Assembly: GCF_002278925.1 (NCBI RefSeq)
Contig: NZ_NCJH01000002.1
Coordinates: forward strand, 248,001 to 312,000
Direction of reading: 5' to 3'
Length of the DNA stretch: 64,000 bases
DNA from: Polaromonas sp. 39-63-25
GTDB lineage: Bacteria; Pseudomonadota; Gammaproteobacteria; Burkholderiales; Burkholderiaceae_C
Shown: positions 34,259-41,428 of the stretch, in pieces
How the letters are laid out: every line of letters begins with the position of its first letter
Position numbering within the stretch: position 1 is the stretch's first letter
Notes under the pieces: generated by a model
What the model was told of the DNA's origin: nothing
Database searches by the model: none
What the model saw: the letters and a program-made list of their open reading frames with translations, nothing else
Made by a program: the position numbers and the translations under genes

Positions 34259-36069
34259 CCATGTCCCTGACCCTTGAACAACTGAACACCGCCCCGGCCC
34301 CGCAAGCCGCGGCCTGGCTGGCCGGCCTCTACGAACATTCCCCGTGGATCACCGATGCCGCGCTGGCACACCGCCCTTTCCGGTCGCTGGCCCACCTCAA
34401 ACACGTGACGGCCAGCATCGTTCGCGAAGCCGGCCGCGAGGCCCAGCTGACGCTGATTCGCGCCCACCCCGAACTGGCCGGCAAGGCCATGATCAGCAAG
34501 ACACTGACCGCCGAGTCGACGAACGAACAGGGCAAGGCAGGCCTGACGGACTGCACGCCCGACGAGTTCACGCGCATCCAGGCACTCAACACCGCCTACA
34601 ACACACGGTTCGGTTTTCCCTTCATCCTCGCCGTGCGCGGCCCGCGCGGCACCGGCTTGAGCCGGCAGGAGATCATCGCCACCTTTGAACAGCGCCTGGC
34701 CAACCACCCCGACTTCGAGCTCGCCGAGGCCCTGCGCAACATCCACCGCATCGCCGAGTTGCGGCTCAACGACAAGTTCGGTGCGGAGCCGACCCTGGGC
34801 AACCAGGTCTGGGACTGGCAGGAGAAACTCGGCGTTTTCAGCGACCCGGGCTACCTGGAAAAAGGCCAGCTCACGGTGACCTACCTGACTGACGCGCACC
34901 GCGCGGCCGCCCGGCTGATTGAACAGACCATGCGGGACAGCGGCTTTGATGAAGTCAGCGTGGACGCGGTCGGCAACGTGGTGGGCCGCTACAAGGCGCG
35001 CCCTCACCCCAACCCTCTCCCAGCGGGAGAGGGAGTGAAGACACTCATGACCGGCTCGCATTACGACACCGTGCGCAACGGCGGCAAGTACGATGGCCGG
35101 CTCGGGATTTTTGTACCCGTGGCCTGCGTGGCCGAGCTGTCTCGCGCGGGCAAGCGCCTGCCCTTCGACTTTGAAGTGATTGCTTTTGCCGAAGAAGAAG
35201 GCCAGCGCTACAAGGCCACTTTTCTCGGCTCCGGCGCATTGATCGGCCAGTTCAATCCGGCCTGGCTGGACCAGACAGACGCCGACGGCATCAGCATGCG
35301 CGAGGCCATGCAACACGCCGGCCTGCCGGCCACGCTGGAGGCCATCCGCGCGCTGCAGCGCAAGCCGGCCGATTACCTGGGTTTTGTCGAGGTGCACATC
35401 GAGCAGGGACCGGTGCTCAACGAACTCGACATCCCGCTGGGCATCGTGACCTCCATCAACGGCGGTGTGCGCTACACCTGCGAGGTCACCGGCATGGCCA
35501 GCCATGCGGGCACCACCCCCATGAACCGCCGGCGCGACGCGGCCCTGGCCGTGGCGGAACTCGCGCTGTATGTGGAGCAGCGCGCGGCACGCGACGGCGA
35601 CTCGGTCGGCACCATCGGCATCTGGACGGTGCCCGGCGGCTCGACCAACGTGGTGCCCGGCCGTTGCCAGTTCACGCTGGACTTGCGCGCGCCCAACGAT
35701 GCACAGCGCGACGCGATGGTGGCCGATGTGCTGGCCGAACTGAAAACCATTTGCGAACGCCGCGGTGTCCACCACACCACCGAACAGACCATGCGCGCAG
35801 CGGCAGCGCCGAGTGCCCCGGACTGGCAACAGCGCTGGGAAAAAGCGGTGGACAGCCTGGGCGTTCCGCTTTACCGCATGCCCAGCGGCGCGGGCCACGA
35901 CGCGATGAAGCTGCACGAGGTGATGCCGCAGGCCATGCTGTTTGTGCGCGGCCAGAATTCCGGCATCAGCCACAACCCGCTGGAAAGCACGACCAGCGAC
36001 GACATCGACCTGGCCGTCCGGGCTTTCCAGCACCTGTTGAACCAATTTGCCGGACCCAGCCATGACTGA
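34255..36069 (+). CDS. Bifunctional OHCU decarboxylase / allantoate amidohydrolase
   Basis: This is one 604-residue polypeptide for two purine steps. Residues about 5-168 are OHCU decarboxylase (LIRAHPELAGKAMISK with the catalytic His, FPFILAVRG), which makes allantoin. Residues about 180-604 are an M20 allantoate amidohydrolase with the metal ligands in GSHYDTVRNGGKYDG, AEEEGQRYK and EVHIEQGPVLNELD, plus GGSTNVVPGR and SGAGHDAMKLHE. An extra peptide PHPNPLPAGEGVK at about 249-261 sits before GSHYDT and is encoded by a palindromic repeat. The next allantoate step between them (allantoinase) is made by the upstream puuE. Translation is coupled to puuE and to the M20 gene. Confidence 0.93.
   Translation: MTMSLTLEQLNTAPAPQAAAWLAGLYEHSPWITDAALAHRPFRSLAHLKHVTASIVREAGREAQLTLIRAHPELAGKAMISKTLTAESTNEQGKAGLTDCTPDEFTRIQALNTAYNTRFGFPFILAVRGPRGTGLSRQEIIATFEQRLANHPDFELAEALRNIHRIAELRLNDKFGAEPTLGNQVWDWQEKLGVFSDPGYLEKGQLTVTYLTDAHRAAARLIEQTMRDSGFDEVSVDAVGNVVGRYKARPHPNPLPAGEGVKTLMTGSHYDTVRNGGKYDGRLGIFVPVACVAELSRAGKRLPFDFEVIAFAEEEGQRYKATFLGSGALIGQFNPAWLDQTDADGISMREAMQHAGLPATLEAIRALQRKPADYLGFVEVHIEQGPVLNELDIPLGIVTSINGGVRYTCEVTGMASHAGTTPMNRRRDAALAVAELALYVEQRAARDGDSVGTIGIWTVPGGSTNVVPGRCQFTLDLRAPNDAQRDAMVADVLAELKTICERRGVHHTTEQTMRAAAAPSAPDWQQRWEKAVDSLGVPLYRMPSGAGHDAMKLHEVMPQAMLFVRGQNSGISHNPLESTTSDDIDLAVRAFQHLLNQFAGPSHD
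34998..35036. repeat. Intergenic-type palindromic repeat inserted in frame in the allantoate amidohydrolase part
   Basis: CCCTCACCCCAACCCTCTCCC is followed by AGC and GGGAGAGGG. The arms 35013-35021 and 35025-35033 form a perfect 9-bp stem with a 3-base loop. The sequence type is a common intergenic palindrome of proteobacteria. Here it keeps the reading frame, adding about 13 residues to the enzyme. Confidence 0.8.
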
Positions 36070-37294
36070 TGACGAAAAACTGGATGCCTGGGTGGACGCC
36101 CACTTCGACGAGGAAGTGCGTTTTCTGCAGGAACTGATCCGCGTGCCCACACCCACGCCGCCCGGCAACAATGCCCCGCATGCCGAACGCACGGCCGAAC
36201 TTCTCCACACTTTCGGTTTCGAAGCGGAAAAACACAAGATCGCCCCGGTGGAGGTCAAGGCCTACGGGCTCGAGTCCCTGACCAACCTGATCGTGCGTCG
36301 CCGTTATGGCGAAGGCAGGACCATCGCGCTGAACGCCCACGGCGACGTGGTGCCGCCCGGTGAAGGCTGGACCCAGGAACCTTATGGCGGCAAGGTCGTG
36401 GACGGCAGGATCTACGGCCGGGCCTCGGCCGTCAGCAAGTCCGATTTCGCCACTTACACCTTTGCCGTGCGGGCGCTGGAGGCGCTGGATGTCCCGCTGC
36501 ACGGCAGCGTGGAACTGCATTTCACCTACGACGAGGAGTTCGGCGGGGAGATGGGCCCCGGCTGGCTGCTCAAGAACAAGCTCACCCGGCCGGACCTGCT
36601 GATCGCCGCGGGTTTCAGCCATGAAGTGGTGACCGCCCACAACGGCTGCCTGCAGATGGAAGTCACGGTGCACGGCAAGATGGCCCATGCCGCCATTCCC
36701 GACACCGGCGTGGATGCACTGCAGGCCGCCGTGCACATCCTCAATGCGCTGTACGCGCAGAACACGCTGTACCAGAAGGTCAGCTCGAAGGTCGAGGGCA
36801 TCAACCATCCCTACCTGAATGTGGGCCGCATCGAAGGTGGCACCAACACCAACGTCGTGCCGGGCAAGGTGATGTTCAAGCTGGACCGGCGCATGATTCC
36901 CGAGGAAAAACCGTTTGAAGTGGAACGGGATATCCGCAAGGTGATCAATGATGCCGCCAAGGAGTGCGAAGGTGTCCGCGTCGAAATCAAGCGCCTGCTG
37001 CTGGCCAATGCGCTCAAGCCGCTGCCGGGCAACCAGCCGCTGGTCGATGCGATCCAGAAGCATGGCCAGGCGGTCTTCGGTGAGCCCATCCCGGCGATGG
37101 GCACGCCGCTGTATACCGATGTGCGCCTGTACGCCGAGGCCGGCATACCGGGCGTGATTTACGGCGCCGGGCCACGCACGGTGCTCGAGTCCAATGCCAA
37201 ACGCGCTGACGAACACCTGGTTCTCGACGATCTGCGCGGCGCGACCAAGGTGATTGCGCGCACGCTGCGTGAACTGCTGGCGCCCTCGCCATGA
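36062..37294 (+). CDS. M20-family peptidase/deacylase in the purine operon
   Basis: This 410-residue ArgE/DapE-type metallohydrolase keeps the family sites: NAHGDVVPPGEGW with the first metal ligands, TYDEEFGGEMGPGW with the catalytic and bridging Glu residues, and AGIPGVIYGAGPRT near the end. The ATG at 36062 overlaps the end of the fused gene by 8 bp; a TTG at 36047 is less likely. Its position suggests hydrolysis of a ureido or carbamoyl intermediate (for example a ureidoglycolate or ureidoglycine derivative), but a dipeptidase-like role cannot be excluded. Confidence 0.8.
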   Translation: MTDDEKLDAWVDAHFDEEVRFLQELIRVPTPTPPGNNAPHAERTAELLHTFGFEAEKHKIAPVEVKAYGLESLTNLIVRRRYGEGRTIALNAHGDVVPPGEGWTQEPYGGKVVDGRIYGRASAVSKSDFATYTFAVRALEALDVPLHGSVELHFTYDEEFGGEMGPGWLLKNKLTRPDLLIAAGFSHEVVTAHNGCLQMEVTVHGKMAHAAIPDTGVDALQAAVHILNALYAQNTLYQKVSSKVEGINHPYLNVGRIEGGTNTNVVPGKVMFKLDRRMIPEEKPFEVERDIRKVINDAAKECEGVRVEIKRLLLANALKPLPGNQPLVDAIQKHGQAVFGEPIPAMGTPLYTDVRLYAEAGIPGVIYGAGPRTVLESNAKRADEHLVLDDLRGATKVIARTLRELLAPSP

Positions 37295-37468
37295 ACGCCT
37301 GGCGCCGTCAACCATCCCTTTTCTGCCCGGTGCGCCGGTTCAGGGGATATCCCAATGGCTGCGCCGCGCACCCGACCCACAATCAAAGAGGCACAGGGTG
37401 CCTCCAGCCACCGACCCGGCATTTTTCTTGCTTGACGTGATACATCCCCAACCTTCCCCGGAGCACCC

Positions 37469-38512
37469 ATGACAAAACGCGCTTTCATCAAGACCTTCGC
37501 AGCCCTGGCCGTCACTGCAGCCGCGGCGGTGGGCAGCCATGCCTACGCCCAGAACACACCCGTCAAGTTCCAGCTGGACTGGCGTTTTGAAGGACCGGCG
37601 GCACTGTTTCTGACCCCTGCCGCCAAAGGCTACTTCAAGGACGCCAAGCTGGATGTCACGATCGACGCCGGCAACGGCTCGGGCGGCACCGTCACACGTG
37701 TGGCGTCGGGCAGCTACGACATGGGTTTTGCCGACCTGGCCGCGCTGATGGAATTCCACGCCAACAACCCGGATGCCCCCAATAAGCCGATCGCGGTGAT
37801 GATGGTCTACAACAACACGCCCGCTTCGGTGATGGCGCTGAAAAAGTCCGGCATCAAGACCGTCGCCGACCTGAACGGCAAAAAACTCGGTGCCCCGGTG
37901 TTTGACGCCGGCCGCCGCGCCTTCCCGATTTTTGCCAAGGCCAACGGCATCAGCGGCGTGCAGTGGACGGCCATGGACCCGCCACTGCGTGAAACCATGC
38001 TGGTTCGGGGCGATGTCGATGCCATCACCGGCTTCACCTTCACTTCGCTGCTCAACCTCGAAGCGCGCGGTGTGAAAGCCGCGGACGTGGTGGTGCTGCC
38101 TTACGCCGACAATGGCGTCAAGCTCTACGGCAACGTGATCATCGCCTCGCCGAAAATGATCAAGGAGAACCCCGCCGCCGTGAAAGCCTTCCTGCTGGCT
38201 TTCACCAAGGGCGTGAAGGACGTCATCGCCAAACCGGCCGCCGCCATTGAAGACGTCAAGGCACGCGACGGCATCATCAACACCGCGCTCGAAACCCGCC
38301 GCCTGCAGCTGGCGATTGACACCGTGATCAACAGCCCCGACGCACGTGCCGAAGGTTTCGGCCAGGCCAAGGGCCCGCGCCTGACACTGATGGCCTCGCA
38401 GGTGTCGGACGCCTTCAACACCAAGACACGCGTCAATGCCGACAGCGTGTGGAACGGTTCCTTCCTGCCCACGGCGGCCGAGCTCAACGTTTTGCCCGCA
38501 GCGAAGAAGTAG
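37469..38512 (+). CDS. ABC transporter periplasmic binding protein, NMT1/SsuA type
   Basis: This 347-residue receptor has a signal peptide (ALAVTAAAAVGSHAYA, cleaved near residue 27). It keeps the NMT1/THI5 fold: KFQLDWRFEGPAALFLTPAAKGYFK, then GGTVTRVASGSYDMGFADLAALMEF and VADLNGKKLGAPVFDAGRR. This family carries pyrimidine precursors, riboflavin, nitrate, sulfonates and related compounds. Its place after purine-degradation genes points to a purine, allantoin or related heterocycle. The ATPase and permease follow. Confidence 0.85.
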   Translation: MTKRAFIKTFAALAVTAAAAVGSHAYAQNTPVKFQLDWRFEGPAALFLTPAAKGYFKDAKLDVTIDAGNGSGGTVTRVASGSYDMGFADLAALMEFHANNPDAPNKPIAVMMVYNNTPASVMALKKSGIKTVADLNGKKLGAPVFDAGRRAFPIFAKANGISGVQWTAMDPPLRETMLVRGDVDAITGFTFTSLLNLEARGVKAADVVVLPYADNGVKLYGNVIIASPKMIKENPAAVKAFLLAFTKGVKDVIAKPAAAIEDVKARDGIINTALETRRLQLAIDTVINSPDARAEGFGQAKGPRLTLMASQVSDAFNTKTRVNADSVWNGSFLPTAAELNVLPAAKK

Positions 38513-38562
38513 ATCTACAGGGCGCCCGCCGGCCACCCGTTCCGGCAAGCACCTTGAACGAC

Positions 38563-38593
38563 ACGGCCGGCCTTTCCCTGAAATGCCGGCCGT
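38563..38593 (+). promoter_or_regulatory. Intra-operon stem-loop after the binding-protein gene
   Basis: Arms ACGGCCGGC (38563-38571) and GCCGGCCGT (38585-38593) are a perfect 9-bp inverted repeat. No T run follows. It probably protects the binding-protein message or lowers read-through, giving more receptor than ATPase and permease. Confidence 0.55.
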
Positions 38594-38634
38594 TGTCCTG
38601 AAGACTCCGGGCGAATCACAAAACTCAAAAAACC

Positions 38635-39477
38635 ATGCAAGCACATCCCGACGGCCATTTTGTTGACTTCAGCGACGTCTGGCTCGCTTACAACGATGAG
38701 TTGCTGGCGCAAAACCACTTCGCCGTGGAAGCCATCGACCTCAAGGTACGCGAGGGCGAGTTCATCGCCATCGTCGGACCCTCGGGCTGCGGCAAATCCA
38801 CCTTCATGAAGCTGACCACTGGCCTGAAAATGCCGTCGAAGGGCCGCATCATGATCGACGGCCAGCCGGTCACCGGCCCGCTGAAGATTTCCGGCATGGC
38901 TTTCCAGGCGCCGTCACTGCTGCCCTGGCGGACCACGGTCGACAACGTGCTGCTGCCGCTGGAGATCGTCGAGCCCTTTCGCAGCCAGTTCAAGTCCAAA
39001 CGCAAGGAATTCGAGGAGCGCGCACGCAAGCTGCTGCAAAAGGTCGGCCTGGGGGGTTACGAGGACAAGTTCCCGTGGCAGCTGTCGGGTGGCATGCAGC
39101 AGCGCGTGAGCATTTGTCGCGCGCTGATCCACGAACCCAAGATGCTGCTGCTCGACGAGCCCTTCGGCGCGCTCGACGCCTTCACGCGCGAGGAGCTGTG
39201 GTGCATCCTGCGCGACCTCTGGACCGAGCAGCGTTTCAACGTCATCCTGGTCACGCACGACCTGCGCGAGTCGGTCTTCCTGGCCGACACCGTGTATGTG
39301 ATGAGCAAAAGCCCGGGGCGTTTTGTCGTCAAACGCGAGATCGACCTGCCGCGCCCGCGCGACCTCGAGGTGACCTACACCCAGGCCTTCGGCGACATCG
39401 TGCACGAGTTGCGCAGCCACATCGGCGCCATCCGCACGCCCGTCATCAACCCGGTTCCCGCCGCTGAAGGCAAATAG
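38635..39477 (+). CDS. ABC transporter ATP-binding protein
   Basis: This 280-residue nucleotide-binding subunit has a Walker A GPSGCGKST, signature LSGGMQQRVSICRAL, Walker B LLLDEPFGALD and switch His in VTHDLRESV, as in SsuB/TauB-type importers. It sits one base before the permease gene, so they are co-translated or nearly so. It energises uptake through the following permease with the binding protein at 37469. Confidence 0.92.
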   Translation: MQAHPDGHFVDFSDVWLAYNDELLAQNHFAVEAIDLKVREGEFIAIVGPSGCGKSTFMKLTTGLKMPSKGRIMIDGQPVTGPLKISGMAFQAPSLLPWRTTVDNVLLPLEIVEPFRSQFKSKRKEFEERARKLLQKVGLGGYEDKFPWQLSGGMQQRVSICRALIHEPKMLLLDEPFGALDAFTREELWCILRDLWTEQRFNVILVTHDLRESVFLADTVYVMSKSPGRFVVKREIDLPRPRDLEVTYTQAFGDIVHELRSHIGAIRTPVINPVPAAEGK

Positions 39478-39478
39478 C

Positions 39479-40246
39479 ATGAGCAAAAAACAGATTGAGC
39501 GCTGGTCCCCGTTTGTGCTGCTGGCAGCCATCCTGGCGCTCTGGCAAGGGGTGGTCATGGTGTTCGGCATCGCCGAATACATTTTTCCCGCGCCGCTGGC
39601 GATTGCCCAGGCCATGGCCGAGTTCGCCGGCCCGATCGCGCAGGCCGCCTGGAAAACCTTCTGGGTCACCATGGTCGGCTTCGGCTTGTCCATCGTGGTC
39701 GGCGTGATGCTGGGTTTTCTGGTCGGCTCCTCGCGCCTGGCCTATGCCGCGGTCTATCCGCTGCTGGTCGCTTTCAACGCCGTGCCCAAGGCGGCGATTG
39801 TGCCCATCCTGATCGTCTGGTTCGGCATCGGCGTCGGCCCCGGCATCCTGACCGCCTTCCTGATTTCCTTCTTCCCGATCACCGTCAACATGGCCACCGG
39901 CCTGGCGACGCTGGAGCCCGAGCTGGAGGACGTGCTGCGCGTGCTGGGCGCCAAACGCTGGGACGTGCTGGTCAAGGTCGGCCTGCCGCGCTCCATGCCC
40001 TACTTCTACGGTTCCCTCAAGATCGCGATCACGCTGGCCTTTGTCGGCACCGTGCTGGCCGAAATGACGGCCGGCGACTCCGGCATCGGCTACCTGATGC
40101 TCAGCGCCGGCTCGCAGCAACGCATGGCGCTGGCTTTTGCCGGGCTGGTGGTGATCGGCGCGATGGCAATGATCATGTACGAGCTGTTCAGCTACATCGA
40201 GAAACACACGACCGGCTGGGCGCATCGGGGCACGCAGGGCGGTTGA
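39479..40246 (+). CDS. ABC transporter permease, SsuC/TauC type
   Basis: This 255-residue inner-membrane protein has about six hydrophobic segments (LLAAILALWQGVVMVF, FGLSIVVGVMLGFLVG, ITLAFVGTVLAEM, LVVIGAMAMIMYEL). The cytoplasmic coupling loop is EPELEDVLRVLGAKRWDVLVKVGLPRSMP, typical of this importer class. It ends the operon that starts at gntR. Confidence 0.9.
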   Translation: MSKKQIERWSPFVLLAAILALWQGVVMVFGIAEYIFPAPLAIAQAMAEFAGPIAQAAWKTFWVTMVGFGLSIVVGVMLGFLVGSSRLAYAAVYPLLVAFNAVPKAAIVPILIVWFGIGVGPGILTAFLISFFPITVNMATGLATLEPELEDVLRVLGAKRWDVLVKVGLPRSMPYFYGSLKIAITLAFVGTVLAEMTAGDSGIGYLMLSAGSQQRMALAFAGLVVIGAMAMIMYELFSYIEKHTTGWAHRGTQGG

Positions 40247-40306
40247 GGCCGCCAGCTCCGGTTTACGCATGAAATCGGGCTCCAGCCCAAGTAATACGTG
40301 GGCAAC

Positions 40307-40325
40307 CAGCTATTAAAATCATAGC
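40307..40325 (-). repeat. 19-bp dispersed motif, copy 5
   Basis: Lies in the 296-bp gap 40247-40542, where I otherwise see only the promoter region of the glycine-zipper gene. Confidence 0.5.
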
Positions 40326-40542
40326 GAAATGCATCCATACTACGGGTGCCTCCGTCATCCTTGACTTCATCCCACCCCTTTGCGGCCTGAGATTGGCGGA
40401 TGGAGCCGCCTCAGTGAAGGGCATTGTCTGACAGAGGCGCGGCCTGCCCGACGACTCGCCCGGTGCAGGTGCCGGAGTTACACCAGAGTGGTAGCGCTTA
40501 TGGCGCTCATGCCCTCGTCAGTCAACTTCCAAGGAGCGACTC

Positions 40543-40923
40543 ATGTCCCCATCCACCACCTCTGCCACCCGGCCGCTTAACGTTGATCCGGCAGACAAAG
40601 ACCTTGCCGAGCAGGCGCGGCCCGGCCACGGCATTCCGTCGCAGGATCCTGAACCTGCGGCGCAGCTTCCCCTCACGGCGGCAGAGTCCGACCGCGAATC
40701 CAACTCTGTATTGATGGGCGGCGGCATGATCGCCGGTGCGGCTACCGGCGCAGCCGTTGGCGCCGTATTGGCCGGCCCGGTCGGTGTCCTGGTCGGCGGC
40801 ACCGTGGGTAGCGTGGCTGGCGCACTGGGCGGAGCCGCTGCGGGCCCGTTGGTGACACCGGAAGATACTGCCAGCACCCTCCCTGAGCCGACCGACAGGG
40901 AAGCCAACAGCGCCAAGCGATAG
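40543..40923 (+). CDS. Glycine-zipper protein of unknown function
   Basis: This 126-residue protein has a polar, proline-rich N-terminus and no signal peptide. A hydrophobic Gly/Ala stretch from about residue 58 to 102 (GGGMIAGAATGAAVGAVLAG, then GVLVGGTVGSVAGALGGAAAG) is a glycine zipper typical of small membrane-associated stress proteins. AAGGAGCGACTC precedes the ATG. It is convergent with the DUF1854 gene, 3 bp away. Confidence 0.72.
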   Translation: MSPSTTSATRPLNVDPADKDLAEQARPGHGIPSQDPEPAAQLPLTAAESDRESNSVLMGGGMIAGAATGAAVGAVLAGPVGVLVGGTVGSVAGALGGAAAGPLVTPEDTASTLPEPTDREANSAKR

Positions 40924-40926
40924 AGG

Positions 40927-41418
40927 TCAGAGAAAGCGCTCGAGCAAGCGCCGGGAAGCCCTGTCCAGCGCCCCCATGTCCTTCACACTGAAATGCACGC
41001 CATGGCCGGCGGCAATCAGCAGCGACTGGCGGCTCAGGCGGCGGATGTCTTCCTCGCCCTTGAGCACGAACGAGGTGTCGCCGCGGTCGGTTTCCACCGT
41101 CCAGGTGCTGGGTGTGCCGAAGCTCGACACGCTGATGAGGCGCGTGATCTCCGGCACAAAATCACGCAGCGCGAGTTCTTCCTGCAGCAAGCTGCGCTGC
41201 AGCTGCGGCAACTCGCTCAGCCGTTCCAGCCAGACCAGTTCATGGCCTTCGCTGCTGATCAGGGAGATGCCTTCGTCGGGCGCGGCAATCGGGAAAGCGC
41301 GCACCGGCACCACGCCCAGGTGCTGCTCGCCGTCAGGGGCAACAACCAGCAGCAGCTGGCCCGAGGCGTGCCGCTCGAGCTGGAAAGCAGGGCTGGCAGA
41401 AATGGAGGGGGTGGTCAT
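40927..41418 (-). CDS. DUF1854 protein associated with cyanophycin genes
   Basis: This 163-residue protein has features of DUF1854 (LVVAPDGEQHLGVVPVRAFPI, VWLERLSELPQLQRSLLQEELALRDFVPEI). The start at 41418 follows AAGGACTCCGC, 10 bp after the ABC transporter gene. Families of this kind are recurrently found with cyanophycin synthetases and the adjacent exporter-like ABC protein, though their role is not established. It has no signal peptide or membrane segment, so it is probably a cytoplasmic partner of the transporter. Confidence 0.85.
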   Translation of the reverse strand: MTTPSISASPAFQLERHASGQLLLVVAPDGEQHLGVVPVRAFPIAAPDEGISLISSEGHELVWLERLSELPQLQRSLLQEELALRDFVPEITRLISVSSFGTPSTWTVETDRGDTSFVLKGEEDIRRLSRQSLLIAAGHGVHFSVKDMGALDRASRRLLERFL

Positions 41419-41428
41419 GCGGAGTCCT

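Noticed and set aside
34030-36258. 742-codon minus-strand frame opposite puuE and the OHCU decarboxylase/allantoate amidohydrolase gene
   Set aside because: Antisense shadow of the coding strand; no start signal or domain.
38563-38593. Rho-independent terminator after the NMT1-type binding protein
   Set aside because: The stem is good but no T run follows, and the ATPase gene continues the operon; kept only as a stem-loop.
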